Source: Pedobacter sp. ok626 (lineage in GTDB: Bacteria; Bacteroidota; Bacteroidia; Sphingobacteriales; Sphingobacteriaceae). From it: a stretch of 64,000 nt of DNA. Of the stretch, positions 46,519 through 55,455 are shown piece by piece (the stretch's first letter is position 1; every line of letters starts with the position of its first letter). Location: positions 372,001 through 436,000 of the forward strand of contig NZ_FNEX01000002.1 of NCBI RefSeq assembly GCF_900100435.1, written 5' to 3'. The translations under genes were made by a program, and so were the position numbers. Under the pieces are notes generated by a model, which did not search any database, had not been told where the DNA came from, and was given only the letters and a program-made list of their open reading frames with translations.

Positions 46519-47544
46519 CTTTTGGTTTACGTTCCGCAGCTTAGCCCGCGCATAAAGTACATCTTCAGCTTTATATTTAACGATATACTGAAGACCGAGA
46601 TCGGTTTTACCCAAAACCAAAAAGAGTTTACACAATCCAACCAACCCAAATTCAGTTATGCGCCAGGGCCTATTGGCGAGGAGCTATTTTTTAAAAGCAC
46701 AAACCTCCTAATGGAGCATAAAATAACTGAGCAGCAAATAACAACAACAACCTTTGGAGAGCTCAAAGTCCCTTTCCCCGTTCAAAAAAGCACTTTACCA
46801 TTTGACGTATTTGCGGCCTCATTTTATTTTTTAAGCCGATACGAAGAATATCTGCCAGTAAATGATCAAAAACATAAACACTATCCAGTAGAATCCAGCT
46901 TGCAATATCAACTCGATATCTTGAAATTGCCTATAATAGATGGCTGGGCTTTAATCCTTAAAAATATACTGGCAAAACATTTCCCATCCCTATCGTTTGG
47001 GCACAAACATTTTTCTTTTGACCCCATTTACGTTGATCACCCGCCCCCGAAAAAAGAGCACAATATCATTTCCAACACCATTACTTACATCAGAACCTTT
47101 ATTGATCAAAGACGATCGAAGAAGAAGGAAAGGCTCGCAGACATTAGCAGGGTAATAGCGGATATGCAGCTATATGGTTTTACACAAAATCCTCGGTTTT
47201 TTATTCCGCAGAAGAATGAACATCACTTTGTCCCGAACTTACATATCCCCAAAAGCTATGTTAAACTCATAAAACACAAAGTTCGGAATGATTACAGTAT
47301 GTACTATCAAAATCAATCTGGCTTCAGGGCTGGCACCTGTACTCCATTCTATTGGTACGATTTACAACTAGATAAAAACACGCAATTGCTGCTACATCCT
47401 GTTGCTGCTACAGATATTACTTTATTAAACAACAAAACAACCGAAGACTTGTTATTAGAGATAAATGAGCTTGTAGACAGTGTTAAGCTCATTAATGGTA
47501 ATTTTTACTTTTTATCTTCATGTAATGATATTCGACCTCAGTAA
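46513..47544 (+). CDS. DUF7033 domain protein, degenerate polysaccharide-deacetylase relative
   Basis: A 343-residue protein whose first half matches the DUF7033 N-terminal domain of Bacteroidetes polysaccharide-deacetylase proteins (KYIFSFIFNDILKTEIGFT, FYFLSRYEEYLP near residue 112, LQYQLDILKLPIIDGWALIL). The end has the family pattern SGFRAGTCTPFYWYDLQ and LLLHPVAATDITLL. Between them the usual deacetylase core is missing: the DIDNAY-type metal site is replaced by FDPIYVDHPPP and no HPSF motif is present, and the protein is roughly 80 residues short. It may be inactive or have another role. It overlaps upp by 20 bp. Confidence 0.7.
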   Translation: MKLLVYVPQLSPRIKYIFSFIFNDILKTEIGFTQNQKEFTQSNQPKFSYAPGPIGEELFFKSTNLLMEHKITEQQITTTTFGELKVPFPVQKSTLPFDVFAASFYFLSRYEEYLPVNDQKHKHYPVESSLQYQLDILKLPIIDGWALILKNILAKHFPSLSFGHKHFSFDPIYVDHPPPKKEHNIISNTITYIRTFIDQRRSKKKERLADISRVIADMQLYGFTQNPRFFIPQKNEHHFVPNLHIPKSYVKLIKHKVRNDYSMYYQNQSGFRAGTCTPFYWYDLQLDKNTQLLLHPVAATDITLLNNKTTEDLLLEINELVDSVKLINGNFYFLSSCNDIRPQ

Positions 47545-48169
47545 AACCAATTCTATTGCAAATGTTTTTATCGCTGAGATCAGGGATGAACAAATTCAAA
47601 AGGATGCAATGCGCTTCCGTATCAATATGGAACGGATAGGTGCATATTTTGCATTCGAAATCAGTAAAACACTTATTTTTCGGGAAACGGAAACCCAAAC
47701 ACCTTTAGGCATTGCCAAAACGGTACAACTAGCCGAACGTCCCGTCCTGGCTACCATAGCCCGAGCCGGCATACCGATGCACAAAGGCATGCTTGATATT
47801 TTTGACCGCGCAGACTGTGCTTTTGTTGGGGCTTATCGAAAATCCCATAAAAGCGGCCACTTTGAAATCGCCATAGAGTATATTTCTTCGCCCGATCTAA
47901 CGGACAGAATAGTCATCATGGTCGACCCGATGCTGGCTACAGGGATGAGCATGGTACTCTGCTGCAAAGAGTTGATGGGCAGGTATAAAATTAAAGAACT
48001 GCACATCGTTTCTGCGATAGCCAGCTCAGAAGGTGTTAGGCATGTAAGAGCAAATCTACCCAAAGCAAAATTATGGATAGGGGCAATTGATGAAGAAATG
48101 ACGAGTAAATCGTACATTGTGCCCGGATTAGGTGATGCAGGAGATCTGGCTTATGGGACCAAGATTTAG
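47525..48169 (+). CDS. upp: Uracil phosphoribosyltransferase
   Basis: A 214-residue salvage enzyme making UMP from uracil and PRPP. I start at MIFDLSKTNSIANVFIAEIRD, where family similarity begins, rather than at the longer frame from 47480. Matching segments include QKDAMRFRINMERIGAYFAFEISKTL, RAGIPMHKGMLDIF, the PRPP loop VDPMLATGMSM (about residues 136-146) and the uracil-binding end YIVPGLGDAGDLAYGT. It overlaps the DUF7033 gene by 20 bp and is followed by a nucleotidase gene 30 bp later. Confidence 0.94.
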   Translation: MIFDLSKTNSIANVFIAEIRDEQIQKDAMRFRINMERIGAYFAFEISKTLIFRETETQTPLGIAKTVQLAERPVLATIARAGIPMHKGMLDIFDRADCAFVGAYRKSHKSGHFEIAIEYISSPDLTDRIVIMVDPMLATGMSMVLCCKELMGRYKIKELHIVSAIASSEGVRHVRANLPKAKLWIGAIDEEMTSKSYIVPGLGDAGDLAYGTKI

Positions 48170-48199
48170 CATGCGGCCTGCTTTTTAAACATTGCAAAA

Positions 48200-48889
48200 A
48201 TGATCAAACATATATTTTTCGATCTGGATCATACCATTTGGGATTTTGACCGAAATGCGGAGGAAACTTTAAAAGAACTTTATCAATTATATAATTTGGA
48301 GCAGCTTGGGCTCAATTCATGTGAAGAATTTATTACAACCTATACCGAGAATAATCATCGCCTATGGGCAGAATATCATGTGGGTAGAATTACCAAAGAG
48401 CAGCTGAGGTCGGAAAGGTTTCATAAAACATTCAGACAATTAGGCGTAAGGCCGGATAAAATTCCTTTGCAATTTGAAGAAGATTATGTACGCATCAGCC
48501 CTACTAAAACCAATCTTTTTCTGGGCTCAGAAAAGGTACTAGGTTATCTATACGAAAAATACACGCTACATATTATCTCTAACGGCTTTAAAGAAACCAC
48601 CCTTACTAAAATGGATGTTTCAGGCTTGAATCCATATTTTCAGAATGTCATCATTTCTGAAGATGTGGGTGTGAACAAACCACACAAGGCTATTTTTGAG
48701 TATGCTTTAAATAAAGCTGCCGCAGAAAAGCACGAAAGCATCATGATCGGTGATAGCTTAGAAGCCGACATTCGCGGAGCACAGGATTATGGGATTAAAG
48801 CCATTTATTTTAACCCGCTAAAAAAAGAAAAACCTAGTGATGTGGAGTGGCAAATCACCAACTTAGAAGAGTTGATGTTGCATTTTTAA
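48200..48889 (+). CDS. YjjG-type HAD phosphatase (noncanonical pyrimidine nucleotidase)
   Basis: A 229-residue HAD-superfamily hydrolase with motif I IFFDLDHTIWDFDRNAEETL (nucleophile Asp and acid Asp, residues 8-10), motif II ISNGFK, and motifs III/IV VGVNKPHKAIFEYAL and MIGDSLEADIRGAQDYG. The WDFD and helical-cap pattern is that of YjjG/YfnB nucleotidases, which dephosphorylate dUMP, dTMP or noncanonical pyrimidine nucleotides. Position behind upp fits nucleotide housekeeping. Confidence 0.88.
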   Translation: MIKHIFFDLDHTIWDFDRNAEETLKELYQLYNLEQLGLNSCEEFITTYTENNHRLWAEYHVGRITKEQLRSERFHKTFRQLGVRPDKIPLQFEEDYVRISPTKTNLFLGSEKVLGYLYEKYTLHIISNGFKETTLTKMDVSGLNPYFQNVIISEDVGVNKPHKAIFEYALNKAAAEKHESIMIGDSLEADIRGAQDYGIKAIYFNPLKKEKPSDVEWQITNLEELMLHF

Positions 48890-48907
48890 GCTTAAAACCG
48901 AAGAGCA

Positions 48908-49666
48908 TTAATCGTTTGTCTTTCTGTGTCTCATGTAATATTGCGCCAGATTAGCCGCTATAAATATATGGTTGATCAGATTTGGAACCAGACCGTAATA
49001 TTTAGTGAATATGCGGAACCGCTCCTTTAAGCTGGCCATGTGCTTTTTCTTGGAAATTCCCCCCACCAGATACTTGGCTACATAAATATGTGTATTTACA
49101 ATACTTGATGCACTTTTAGCCGCGCGTATGATCCAATCTATATCCGCGCTGTATTTGTATTGTAAATCGAATTTCCCTGCTATACTTCTTTTTACATAGA
49201 TCGCCTGATGGCTAATGTTCATTCCGTATCTAAAGCTTTTCCAGTTAAAATGCTCAGGCGCACAATGTCGTCTTTGCCCAAGGCTCTCCCATTGCTCATC
49301 GAACATTTCTGTCTCGCCATAATAGATATCTGCTGAAGATGCCGTCTCAAACACATCTGCAACCGTTTCTGGCGCATAAATTTCATCCCCAGAATTCATA
49401 AACAGGACGTAATCACCAGTAGCCAACGAAAGTCCTTTATTCATAGCGTCATAAATACCTTTATCCGGTTCAGAAATAAACTGCGCTAACTTTGACTTAT
49501 AGTTATAAATAATATCTTTTGTCCCATCTGTTGATGCTCCATCAATAATAATGTACTCTATATTGGCATAAGTTTGATTCAGAACAGACAGCATGGTGCG
49601 TTCAATATCCTTTACATTGTTATAAACGATAGTAATCACTGATAGTGTTGGCATCATCGCTGTCAT
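48908..49666 (-). CDS. Glycosyltransferase family 2
   Basis: A 252-residue GT-A enzyme with LSVITIVYNNVKDIERTMLSVL, the donor-site IEYIIIDGASTDGTKDI and the metal-binding region DYVLFMNSGDEIY. Its C-terminal third is helical, without a membrane domain. It overlaps the upstream GT4 gene by 4 bp. It should add a sugar in synthesis of the polysaccharide encoded by this cluster. The sugar is unknown. Start alternatives at the second or third Met are possible. Confidence 0.9.
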   Translation of the reverse strand: MTAMMPTLSVITIVYNNVKDIERTMLSVLNQTYANIEYIIIDGASTDGTKDIIYNYKSKLAQFISEPDKGIYDAMNKGLSLATGDYVLFMNSGDEIYAPETVADVFETASSADIYYGETEMFDEQWESLGQRRHCAPEHFNWKSFRYGMNISHQAIYVKRSIAGKFDLQYKYSADIDWIIRAAKSASSIVNTHIYVAKYLVGGISKKKHMASLKERFRIFTKYYGLVPNLINHIFIAANLAQYYMRHRKTND

Positions 49667-50931
49667 TTCTTTAAAATTGATTGATAAACCTCAATATATT
49701 GTTGTGCAACCTTTTTATTCGTAAAGTTGTTTAGCACTTTAGCTCGTGCATTTGATGATATTTCTTCTTGACGCGCTGAATAAAGCATTTCGTGCATCCC
49801 TTTAGCAAGATCGGATGCGGACTTGAAATCGGCTAAATATCCGTTTTGTTGATGATCGATCAAATCTGGCAAGCCCCCGGTATTAAAAGCAACAACTGGT
49901 GTTCCACACGAAAGGGATTCCATAGCCGTATTAGGTAAATTATCTTCTACGGAAGGAAGAACAAATACATCAGCCAGCCCGTATATCTCTGCAAGATCCT
50001 GCTGGGAAGTAATTATATTTAGTTCAACAACATGGAAAGGCAATTTTGTAACATCAAACTGCTTGTTCTTTCCGAAAATGACAACCTCTACAGATGCAGA
50101 TTCTGGATAATGATCTTTTAAATACCGTAATCCTTCAAATAGATAATCAATTCCCTTACGTCTATCTGAAATGTTAGCGGCACCAAATAAAATAACCTTA
50201 GCATCAGGGTTGATATTCCATTTTAATCTAGCCTTATGCTTATCTCCAGGTGAGTAGACATTGATATCAATGGGATTAGGGATGGTCTGTATCTGGAATT
50301 TCTTTAACAATGAACTTTGTCGCGCAACACCTTCAAGCCAGTTGCTGCAGGTTACAAAAGTAATGTTGTCACCAAAGGCATATAAATCTTCTTTTCGTAA
50401 CCAACCCTCATGCGAAATGTCTGCTACAGCCGGTTTATTTAAAAAGTAACAATCTCCACACTGCCTGGTGAAATGATCACAAGTCCCCGCATAATGGCAA
50501 CCACCGGTAAAATACCACATATCATGTAGTGTTACTACCATAGGCTTTCCCAATTTAACCAGTTCTTTTAGATTGGCAATAGAAAGAAAGCCAGAATTTA
50601 TCCAGTGCAGGTGTAAAATATCTGCATCTACGACAAGTGGTTCATTCGCGATACTTACTCCTGCATTTGCTGTAGAGAAGGCAAAACGCACAGACTTATC
50701 TCTTTCATAGAAGAAAATGAATGGTAACCTTTCGTACAGAAAATTCACTTTAGCCCTTAGTCGATCAAAAAAACTTTTTGCAACTGCTTTAACATTTGCT
50801 CCGGTTGTTTTTTTATGCTGAACCAGAAATCCAGCCTCTACATTTTCTGAGGCCAGCGCTTTTAAAAGTCTAAGACTAGCTGCTGGTGCCCCGCCTCCCG
50901 AATCTGAAGTATTAATCAGTGTAACCTTCAT
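49663..50931 (-). CDS. Glycosyltransferase family 4
   Basis: A 422-residue GT-B enzyme beginning MKVTLINTSDSGGGAPAASLRLLKAL. The acceptor domain contains LHLHWINSGFLS and VVTLHDMWYFTGGCHYAG with the Cys-rich CDHFTRQCGDCYFL segment of WcaC-like enzymes. The donor domain has KVILFGAANISDRRKGIDYL and the EX7E region VLPSVEDNLPNTAMESLSCGTPVVAFNTGGLPD split over residues 325-360. It overlaps both neighbours by 1-4 bp, indicating one operon. Confidence 0.92.
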   Translation of the reverse strand: MKVTLINTSDSGGGAPAASLRLLKALASENVEAGFLVQHKKTTGANVKAVAKSFFDRLRAKVNFLYERLPFIFFYERDKSVRFAFSTANAGVSIANEPLVVDADILHLHWINSGFLSIANLKELVKLGKPMVVTLHDMWYFTGGCHYAGTCDHFTRQCGDCYFLNKPAVADISHEGWLRKEDLYAFGDNITFVTCSNWLEGVARQSSLLKKFQIQTIPNPIDINVYSPGDKHKARLKWNINPDAKVILFGAANISDRRKGIDYLFEGLRYLKDHYPESASVEVVIFGKNKQFDVTKLPFHVVELNIITSQQDLAEIYGLADVFVLPSVEDNLPNTAMESLSCGTPVVAFNTGGLPDLIDHQQNGYLADFKSASDLAKGMHEMLYSARQEEISSNARAKVLNNFTNKKVAQQYIEVYQSILKK

Positions 50932-51839
50932 TAAACTTTCAGGATATGGTTTCTTAAATACCTGATTCCGCGCTGAACCAGGTTTCCTTTTCTATGTTTT
51001 AAAAAATATCTCAAGGCCTGATAAGCTTCCGGATGCTCCTCAATTTTATCAGGAAAAGAGCTAACCGGATCAGCTTTAACGGTCACTGCGTAGATATTGC
51101 TTTTTTCAGAATGTACTCCTGAACCGTCATGACCGATATTATCTACCATGGAAACAGAAGTCTGCAAGCCCAATCCACCTTTTAAAAATACGGAGGCATA
51201 CCACCTGATTGCCCAGGAGTTATTTTTACCATGTTTAAATTCCATTACATGTTTCCAGAAATTCATTGCTCCGTCTAGCTCGAATGCAAATTTCTTCTTT
51301 TCATCAAACTGCTGAATGATTTTATCGATATCGGGTTCAAAATATTGCCATGCACGATCCCATGTAGCCCAGCATTGACTGCTGATATGCCTCACAAAAA
51401 AGGTTTCAGGAAGTCCTTTTGTATCAATCGCATACATAAAAGCACCAATATGCATCACCTTAGGGGTGTCTTTGTATTTTTCTAAAGCATCATTAAAGTA
51501 CTTTAGGGTATAAGGAGAGGAAACCACATCATCCTCAAAAACGATGACATGACCATATTCTTTATTGAGCTGTGTTACGCCGCTAATCACCGATTTTGCC
51601 AATCCAAAATTAGTTGGTCTTTCGACAACGGTTACAGACTTAAAGCCGTCCGTTTTTTTTACCAAAGCCCGTACTTCGCTAACTATTGCTTCATCCCCAG
51701 TCCTTGCGCCATCAGAAAATATATATAGATCAGATAATTCGGCATACACGTTCTTTTGTAGTGCTTCTATTACCCGTTGGGTATGTACAGGACGGTTGTA
51801 TACAAAGAGGGCTATGGGGGCAAAATTTTGCATTTGCAA
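50931..51839 (-). CDS. GT-A glycosyltransferase (HlpA-like)
   Basis: A 302-residue protein with the opening APIALFVYNRPVHTQRVIEAL, LYIFSDGAR, ERPTNFGLAKSVISGV and the metal motif VIVFEDDVVSSPYTLKYF (about residues 94-111). It has WATWDRAWQYFEPD and WAIRWYASVF in the acceptor half. This matches glycosyltransferases often named HlpA or sugar transferase in Bacteroidetes polysaccharide loci. It precedes the GT4 gene with a one-base TAATG overlap. The sugar and linkage are unknown. Confidence 0.82.
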   Translation of the reverse strand: MQMQNFAPIALFVYNRPVHTQRVIEALQKNVYAELSDLYIFSDGARTGDEAIVSEVRALVKKTDGFKSVTVVERPTNFGLAKSVISGVTQLNKEYGHVIVFEDDVVSSPYTLKYFNDALEKYKDTPKVMHIGAFMYAIDTKGLPETFFVRHISSQCWATWDRAWQYFEPDIDKIIQQFDEKKKFAFELDGAMNFWKHVMEFKHGKNNSWAIRWYASVFLKGGLGLQTSVSMVDNIGHDGSGVHSEKSNIYAVTVKADPVSSFPDKIEEHPEAYQALRYFLKHRKGNLVQRGIRYLRNHILKV

Positions 51840-51892
51840 TGAGTTTGATAATAAAATAACCTTTAATTAAGCATTAGCTTAATCGTTCAAAG

Positions 51893-52906
51893 CTAACTAT
51901 ATTTTTCTGCTTTTACTGTCCCCATTCCACCTGTTAACCCATCATTAATGGCTATTAAAAACTTTTTATAGTTTTCTTGCTTAGCGGTAATTTGACTTAT
52001 AATCCATTGCCCGGTTAAAAAGAGCCACTTATTAATACCATAGATTGTAGCGTTGGTTACATTAAATCTGGCATAAAAGTAAATGCTGTTTCGCACCTGA
52101 TAATAAGTTCTAAAACTCCATAAATCCAAATACACGGATCGCCAGAAATACTTTACATAGGTAATACCCTGAGACTTATCGATATCGACAATTTGACTAG
52201 CAGGAACCAACCATATCGTTGCCCCCTTTTCCGTCATTCTATAGGTATATTCAGAATCATCGGCATACACAAAGAAGCTCTCATCCGGGTAGCCAATCAA
52301 ATCAACCATCCGCCTATGAAAAAACATACCACCATATGCAGCGTAAGGCATAACTGCTTTTTCTTTAAAACCACTTTGTTTCTTAAACTTATTACGCAAT
52401 TTATAGTATTGATTAACAGGAGCTCTAAACAAATTAAAGCCCATAAAGCTATTCTCAACCAATAAAAATCGATTTGCATCTTCCCCCTGAGCGATCTGCA
52501 CATGATTTTTCCGGTCTAAGCGTAGTGAAAATAAAGCTTTCTTATCGTCGTCGAGAGGGCTAGTATTCCATATATCCGTTAGCTTTTCAAGGGCATCAGG
52601 ATTAGGAAGGTTGTCATCATCCAATAACCAGACAAAGTCGGCCTCAGTTTCTTTGCTAAAAAACTCCAGTCCGGCTTTATAACCACCGGCAGACCCTAAA
52701 TTCTGTGTATGGGTAACAACCTGGATACGATTGTCCTTTAATAATTTACAATTTTGCTCGACACTGTAAGTCGAAGCATTGTCTACCACAATAACATTTG
52801 TTACATTTTCAAGGGTTGTAACTCTCCTCAGTATCTGCTCTAAAAATTGCCACCTATCGCTATAGGTTACAATTAACACACAAATATTATATGTTATCTT
52901 TGCCAT
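51893..52906 (-). CDS. Glycosyltransferase family 2, GlfT/rhamnosyltransferase-like
   Basis: A 337-residue GT-A enzyme with YNICVLIVTYSDRWQFLEQIL, the nucleotide-binding NVIVVDNAST, TQNLGSAGGYKAGLEF and the metal motif FVWLLDDDNLPNPDALEKL. SFFVYADDSEYTYRMTEKG is typical of galactofuranosyl- or rhamnosyltransferase-like members. The C-terminus has one hydrophobic segment (WLFLTGQWIISQI). It is the first gene of the minus-strand glycosyltransferase run and divergent from the flippase gene. Confidence 0.88.
   Translation of the reverse strand: MAKITYNICVLIVTYSDRWQFLEQILRRVTTLENVTNVIVVDNASTYSVEQNCKLLKDNRIQVVTHTQNLGSAGGYKAGLEFFSKETEADFVWLLDDDNLPNPDALEKLTDIWNTSPLDDDKKALFSLRLDRKNHVQIAQGEDANRFLLVENSFMGFNLFRAPVNQYYKLRNKFKKQSGFKEKAVMPYAAYGGMFFHRRMVDLIGYPDESFFVYADDSEYTYRMTEKGATIWLVPASQIVDIDKSQGITYVKYFWRSVYLDLWSFRTYYQVRNSIYFYARFNVTNATIYGINKWLFLTGQWIISQITAKQENYKKFLIAINDGLTGGMGTVKAEKYS
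52895..52902 (+). promoter_or_regulatory. Possible -7 element of the flippase gene
   Basis: TATCTTTG matches TAnnTTTG and would start a transcript near 52909, leaving a leader of about 106 nt. It overlaps the first codons of the divergent glycosyltransferase gene. A -33 element is weak. Confidence 0.3.
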
Positions 52907-53014
52907 CTTATCCCGGCAAGTTTACGACATATAAACACATATTACAATACGGCGGAAAATTTATTTGCAAAACAGGATATACTATATTTAAATTAAAAAC
53001 GATCTTTATTACGG

Positions 53015-54493
53015 ATGGGCATAATTCAGCAACAAACAATAAAAGGAACCTTTTACTCATATCTCGGTGTTTTAATAGGTTTTTTGTCCCTTTACCTTGT
53101 TCAACCATACGTACTTTCAAAAGAGCAAGTCGGTTTAATCGGCATACTTACCTCGTTTTCTATCCTATTTGCCCAGGTTTCCATACTAGGCTTTAATGCA
53201 ACTGCCAGAATCTTCCCCTATTTCCGTGATCCTAAAAATCACGACAACGGCTACCTTGGACTGGCCTGCCTCATTTCGGCATTAGGTTTTATATTGTTCT
53301 GCATTGCTGCATACTTCTTAAAAGATCAGATCATTCAACAAAAAGATTCCGAAAACAATCTTTTTGCAACTTATTACTGGTATTTAATCCCTTTAACCTT
53401 TTTTACCATGATCTTCAATATTTTGGAATTGTACTCCAGAATGCTCTATGATGCCATCGTGGGAAAAATATTAAGGGAATTTACCTTACGTATGTTTGTA
53501 CTCGCAGCCTTATTGCTATTGTTTTTTAAATCGGTTAGTTTCGAAGCTTTTATGTGGGTATGGCTCATTTGTAACATCATCCCAACCGGAATGATCGCTA
53601 TACGCCTCTACAAAAGAAATCAACTGTATTTCCGTCCCAACTTTAAGTTCATCGACAAGCCGATAAGAAAGCAAATTATTCAGCTGTGTGTCTTCGGCAT
53701 CCTTACCGGTACCTCTCCTTATATTATTCAAAATATTGATAAATACATGATTAATGAGGCGTTTGGACTTGCTGACACTGGGGTCTACACACTAGCATTT
53801 GCCTTTGCTGCCATTATCAACTTACCAGCCCGCTCATTATATGGCATTGCCTATACCGTTATTGCTGAGGCATGGAAAAACGAAAACATAGAGGAGATTA
53901 AATCCGTTTATAAAAAAAGCTGTATCACCCAGCTCATTACCACCCTTTTCCTGTTTTTGCTGATCTGGGCCAACATTCATAATATTTACTTCATACACCC
54001 CGATTATGCATCAGGGAAATATGTGATCTTCTTCATTGGTCTTGGCTATCTGATCGACTCTGCAACTGGTGTGAATGGTGTTATCCTGGCGACATCCAAA
54101 TTCTATAAATACGACTCATTCTTCAATGTAGCCTTAATAGGGGTGACCATTGGTGCAAACCTTATATTCATCCCACCCTACGGAATAACGGGTGCTGCAA
54201 TAGCCGCAGCAGTCACCTTTTTTATTTTTAACCTGGTGCGATTCCTGTTTATCCTATTGCTTTTTAAGATGCAACCCTATACCTACAAAACACCGCTGAC
54301 CATCGTTACAGGTGTAGTGGTCTATTTTATAGTGAATGCCATACCGTCTGTTCCTAACTTTATTCTAGATGGCGCATTGCGTCTAGTGCTTATCACCTTA
54401 TTGTTTGGGGGAACAGTTTACTGCCTCAGGTTATCCGAAGACATCAATGGATTGATTAACAACCTTGTTAAGCGGTATCTGCTGAAAAAATAG
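53015..54493 (+). CDS. Oligosaccharide flippase (Wzx-like, MATE/MOP superfamily)
   Basis: A 492-residue membrane protein with 12-14 predicted helices, opening IIQQQTIKGTFYSYLGVLIGFLSLYLVQPYVLS and containing the N-terminal repeat of polysaccharide exporters (GLIGILTSFSILFAQVSILGFNATARIFPYF), TGTSPYIIQNIDKYMINEAFGLADTGVYTLAFAF split over residues 230-262, and a C-terminal repeat. It should flip lipid-linked glycan repeats across the inner membrane. It is the only plus-strand gene of the cluster and its end overlaps the convergent fkbM-type gene by 26 bp. Confidence 0.88.
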   Translation: MGIIQQQTIKGTFYSYLGVLIGFLSLYLVQPYVLSKEQVGLIGILTSFSILFAQVSILGFNATARIFPYFRDPKNHDNGYLGLACLISALGFILFCIAAYFLKDQIIQQKDSENNLFATYYWYLIPLTFFTMIFNILELYSRMLYDAIVGKILREFTLRMFVLAALLLLFFKSVSFEAFMWVWLICNIIPTGMIAIRLYKRNQLYFRPNFKFIDKPIRKQIIQLCVFGILTGTSPYIIQNIDKYMINEAFGLADTGVYTLAFAFAAIINLPARSLYGIAYTVIAEAWKNENIEEIKSVYKKSCITQLITTLFLFLLIWANIHNIYFIHPDYASGKYVIFFIGLGYLIDSATGVNGVILATSKFYKYDSFFNVALIGVTIGANLIFIPPYGITGAAIAAAVTFFIFNLVRFLFILLLFKMQPYTYKTPLTIVTGVVVYFIVNAIPSVPNFILDGALRLVLITLLFGGTVYCLRLSEDINGLINNLVKRYLLKK

Positions 54494-55367
54494 CCCTTAC
54501 CAATCCTTTCCTAAAAAAAGGTGGGGTTAAAGCCTCACCTGGGCTTAAGAAAAACATAACTCCTTTGGTGGTACTGATGGTATAGTTTCTTTCCGACAAA
54601 TACTTACTAAATTTATTAAAATCACCCTGCTTATGATAGGTACATAAAGCGATTTTAGGATGATGTTGGGTAATTGTCTGTTCCATACCTTTTAATACCC
54701 GGTCTTCTGCCCCCTCAACATCAATTTTCACCAAGTCCGGAACAAAAGATTTTCCTGTTAAAAAGGTATCAATACAGATATTATCCGCATCGTTTTGATC
54801 TGATACAAACTTAGAAATAATCTCTACCTTGTCCTTCCATGGCTCAAATGTAGCTTCCAATGCTTCAACCCATTCCGGTTCTCTTTCAAAAAGAACGGCC
54901 TTTTTCAGCAGCTCAATGTTCGATAAAGTGAATATTCCTTCAGCAGATCCAACATCCAGTAAAACATCACCCTGTTTAAGATCAAAGCCTTCAGCGGTAT
55001 AACGATGAGGGGATTCAGGATCCTGCTCCGCGAGTAAGCCATTGTAAAGCAACTTAACAGTCGTAGCATTATATGATCGCTTAAAGTACAGACGATGTCC
55101 ACCATGATCTACCCATAAAAGATCTTTAGCCTCGTCTTTATGAACCTCAATATCCTTAAAATTATATTGATCAGTAAATGAATCCTGGAAAACACCCAAA
55201 GGATGATTTTTAAGATAGGCAACGGCAGCCTTTAATTCTGGAGTAGCGGGCTCATTTTTACCATAATAATTTAATATGGTTTCTTTGCGCTTTTGCGCAC
55301 GCTGCTTGTTTCTATAGGTATTTAGTCGACTCTTAACTTTGTATTGAAGCTTGCTGAACAAATTCAT
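54468..55367 (-). CDS. FkbM family methyltransferase
   Basis: A 299-residue protein starting at MNLFSKLQYKVKSRLN, chosen over a start six residues upstream. SAM-binding motif I is GDVLLDVGSAEGIFTLSNIE (about 130-149) with VLFEREPEWVEALEATF as motif II, and the FkbM pattern PDLVKIDVEGAEDRVLKGM follows (about residues 215-235). Such enzymes O-methylate sugars in surface glycans. It lies at the edge of the glycosyltransferase cluster, overlapping the flippase gene end to end. Confidence 0.88.
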   Translation of the reverse strand: MNLFSKLQYKVKSRLNTYRNKQRAQKRKETILNYYGKNEPATPELKAAVAYLKNHPLGVFQDSFTDQYNFKDIEVHKDEAKDLLWVDHGGHRLYFKRSYNATTVKLLYNGLLAEQDPESPHRYTAEGFDLKQGDVLLDVGSAEGIFTLSNIELLKKAVLFEREPEWVEALEATFEPWKDKVEIISKFVSDQNDADNICIDTFLTGKSFVPDLVKIDVEGAEDRVLKGMEQTITQHHPKIALCTYHKQGDFNKFSKYLSERNYTISTTKGVMFFLSPGEALTPPFFRKGLVRAIFSADTA

Positions 55368-55396
55368 AAGTAAATATAGGGGCAATTTGTTTAAAT

Positions 55397-55430
55397 AAAA
55401 AAAAGGTGCCCTAATTTCTTAGGACACCTT
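55397..55430 (-). terminator. Intrinsic terminator after typA
   Basis: Stem AAGGTGCCCTAA / TTAGGACACCTT (one mismatch) with a short loop, followed on the minus strand by nine T residues, 25 bp after the typA stop. Confidence 0.9.
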
Positions 55431-55455
55431 CATATATGTATGAGATAAAAAATGC

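Noticed and set aside
47480..47524. Upstream extension of upp to 47480.
   Set aside because: The extra 15 residues have no family counterpart, and the conserved sequence begins at the Met at 47525.
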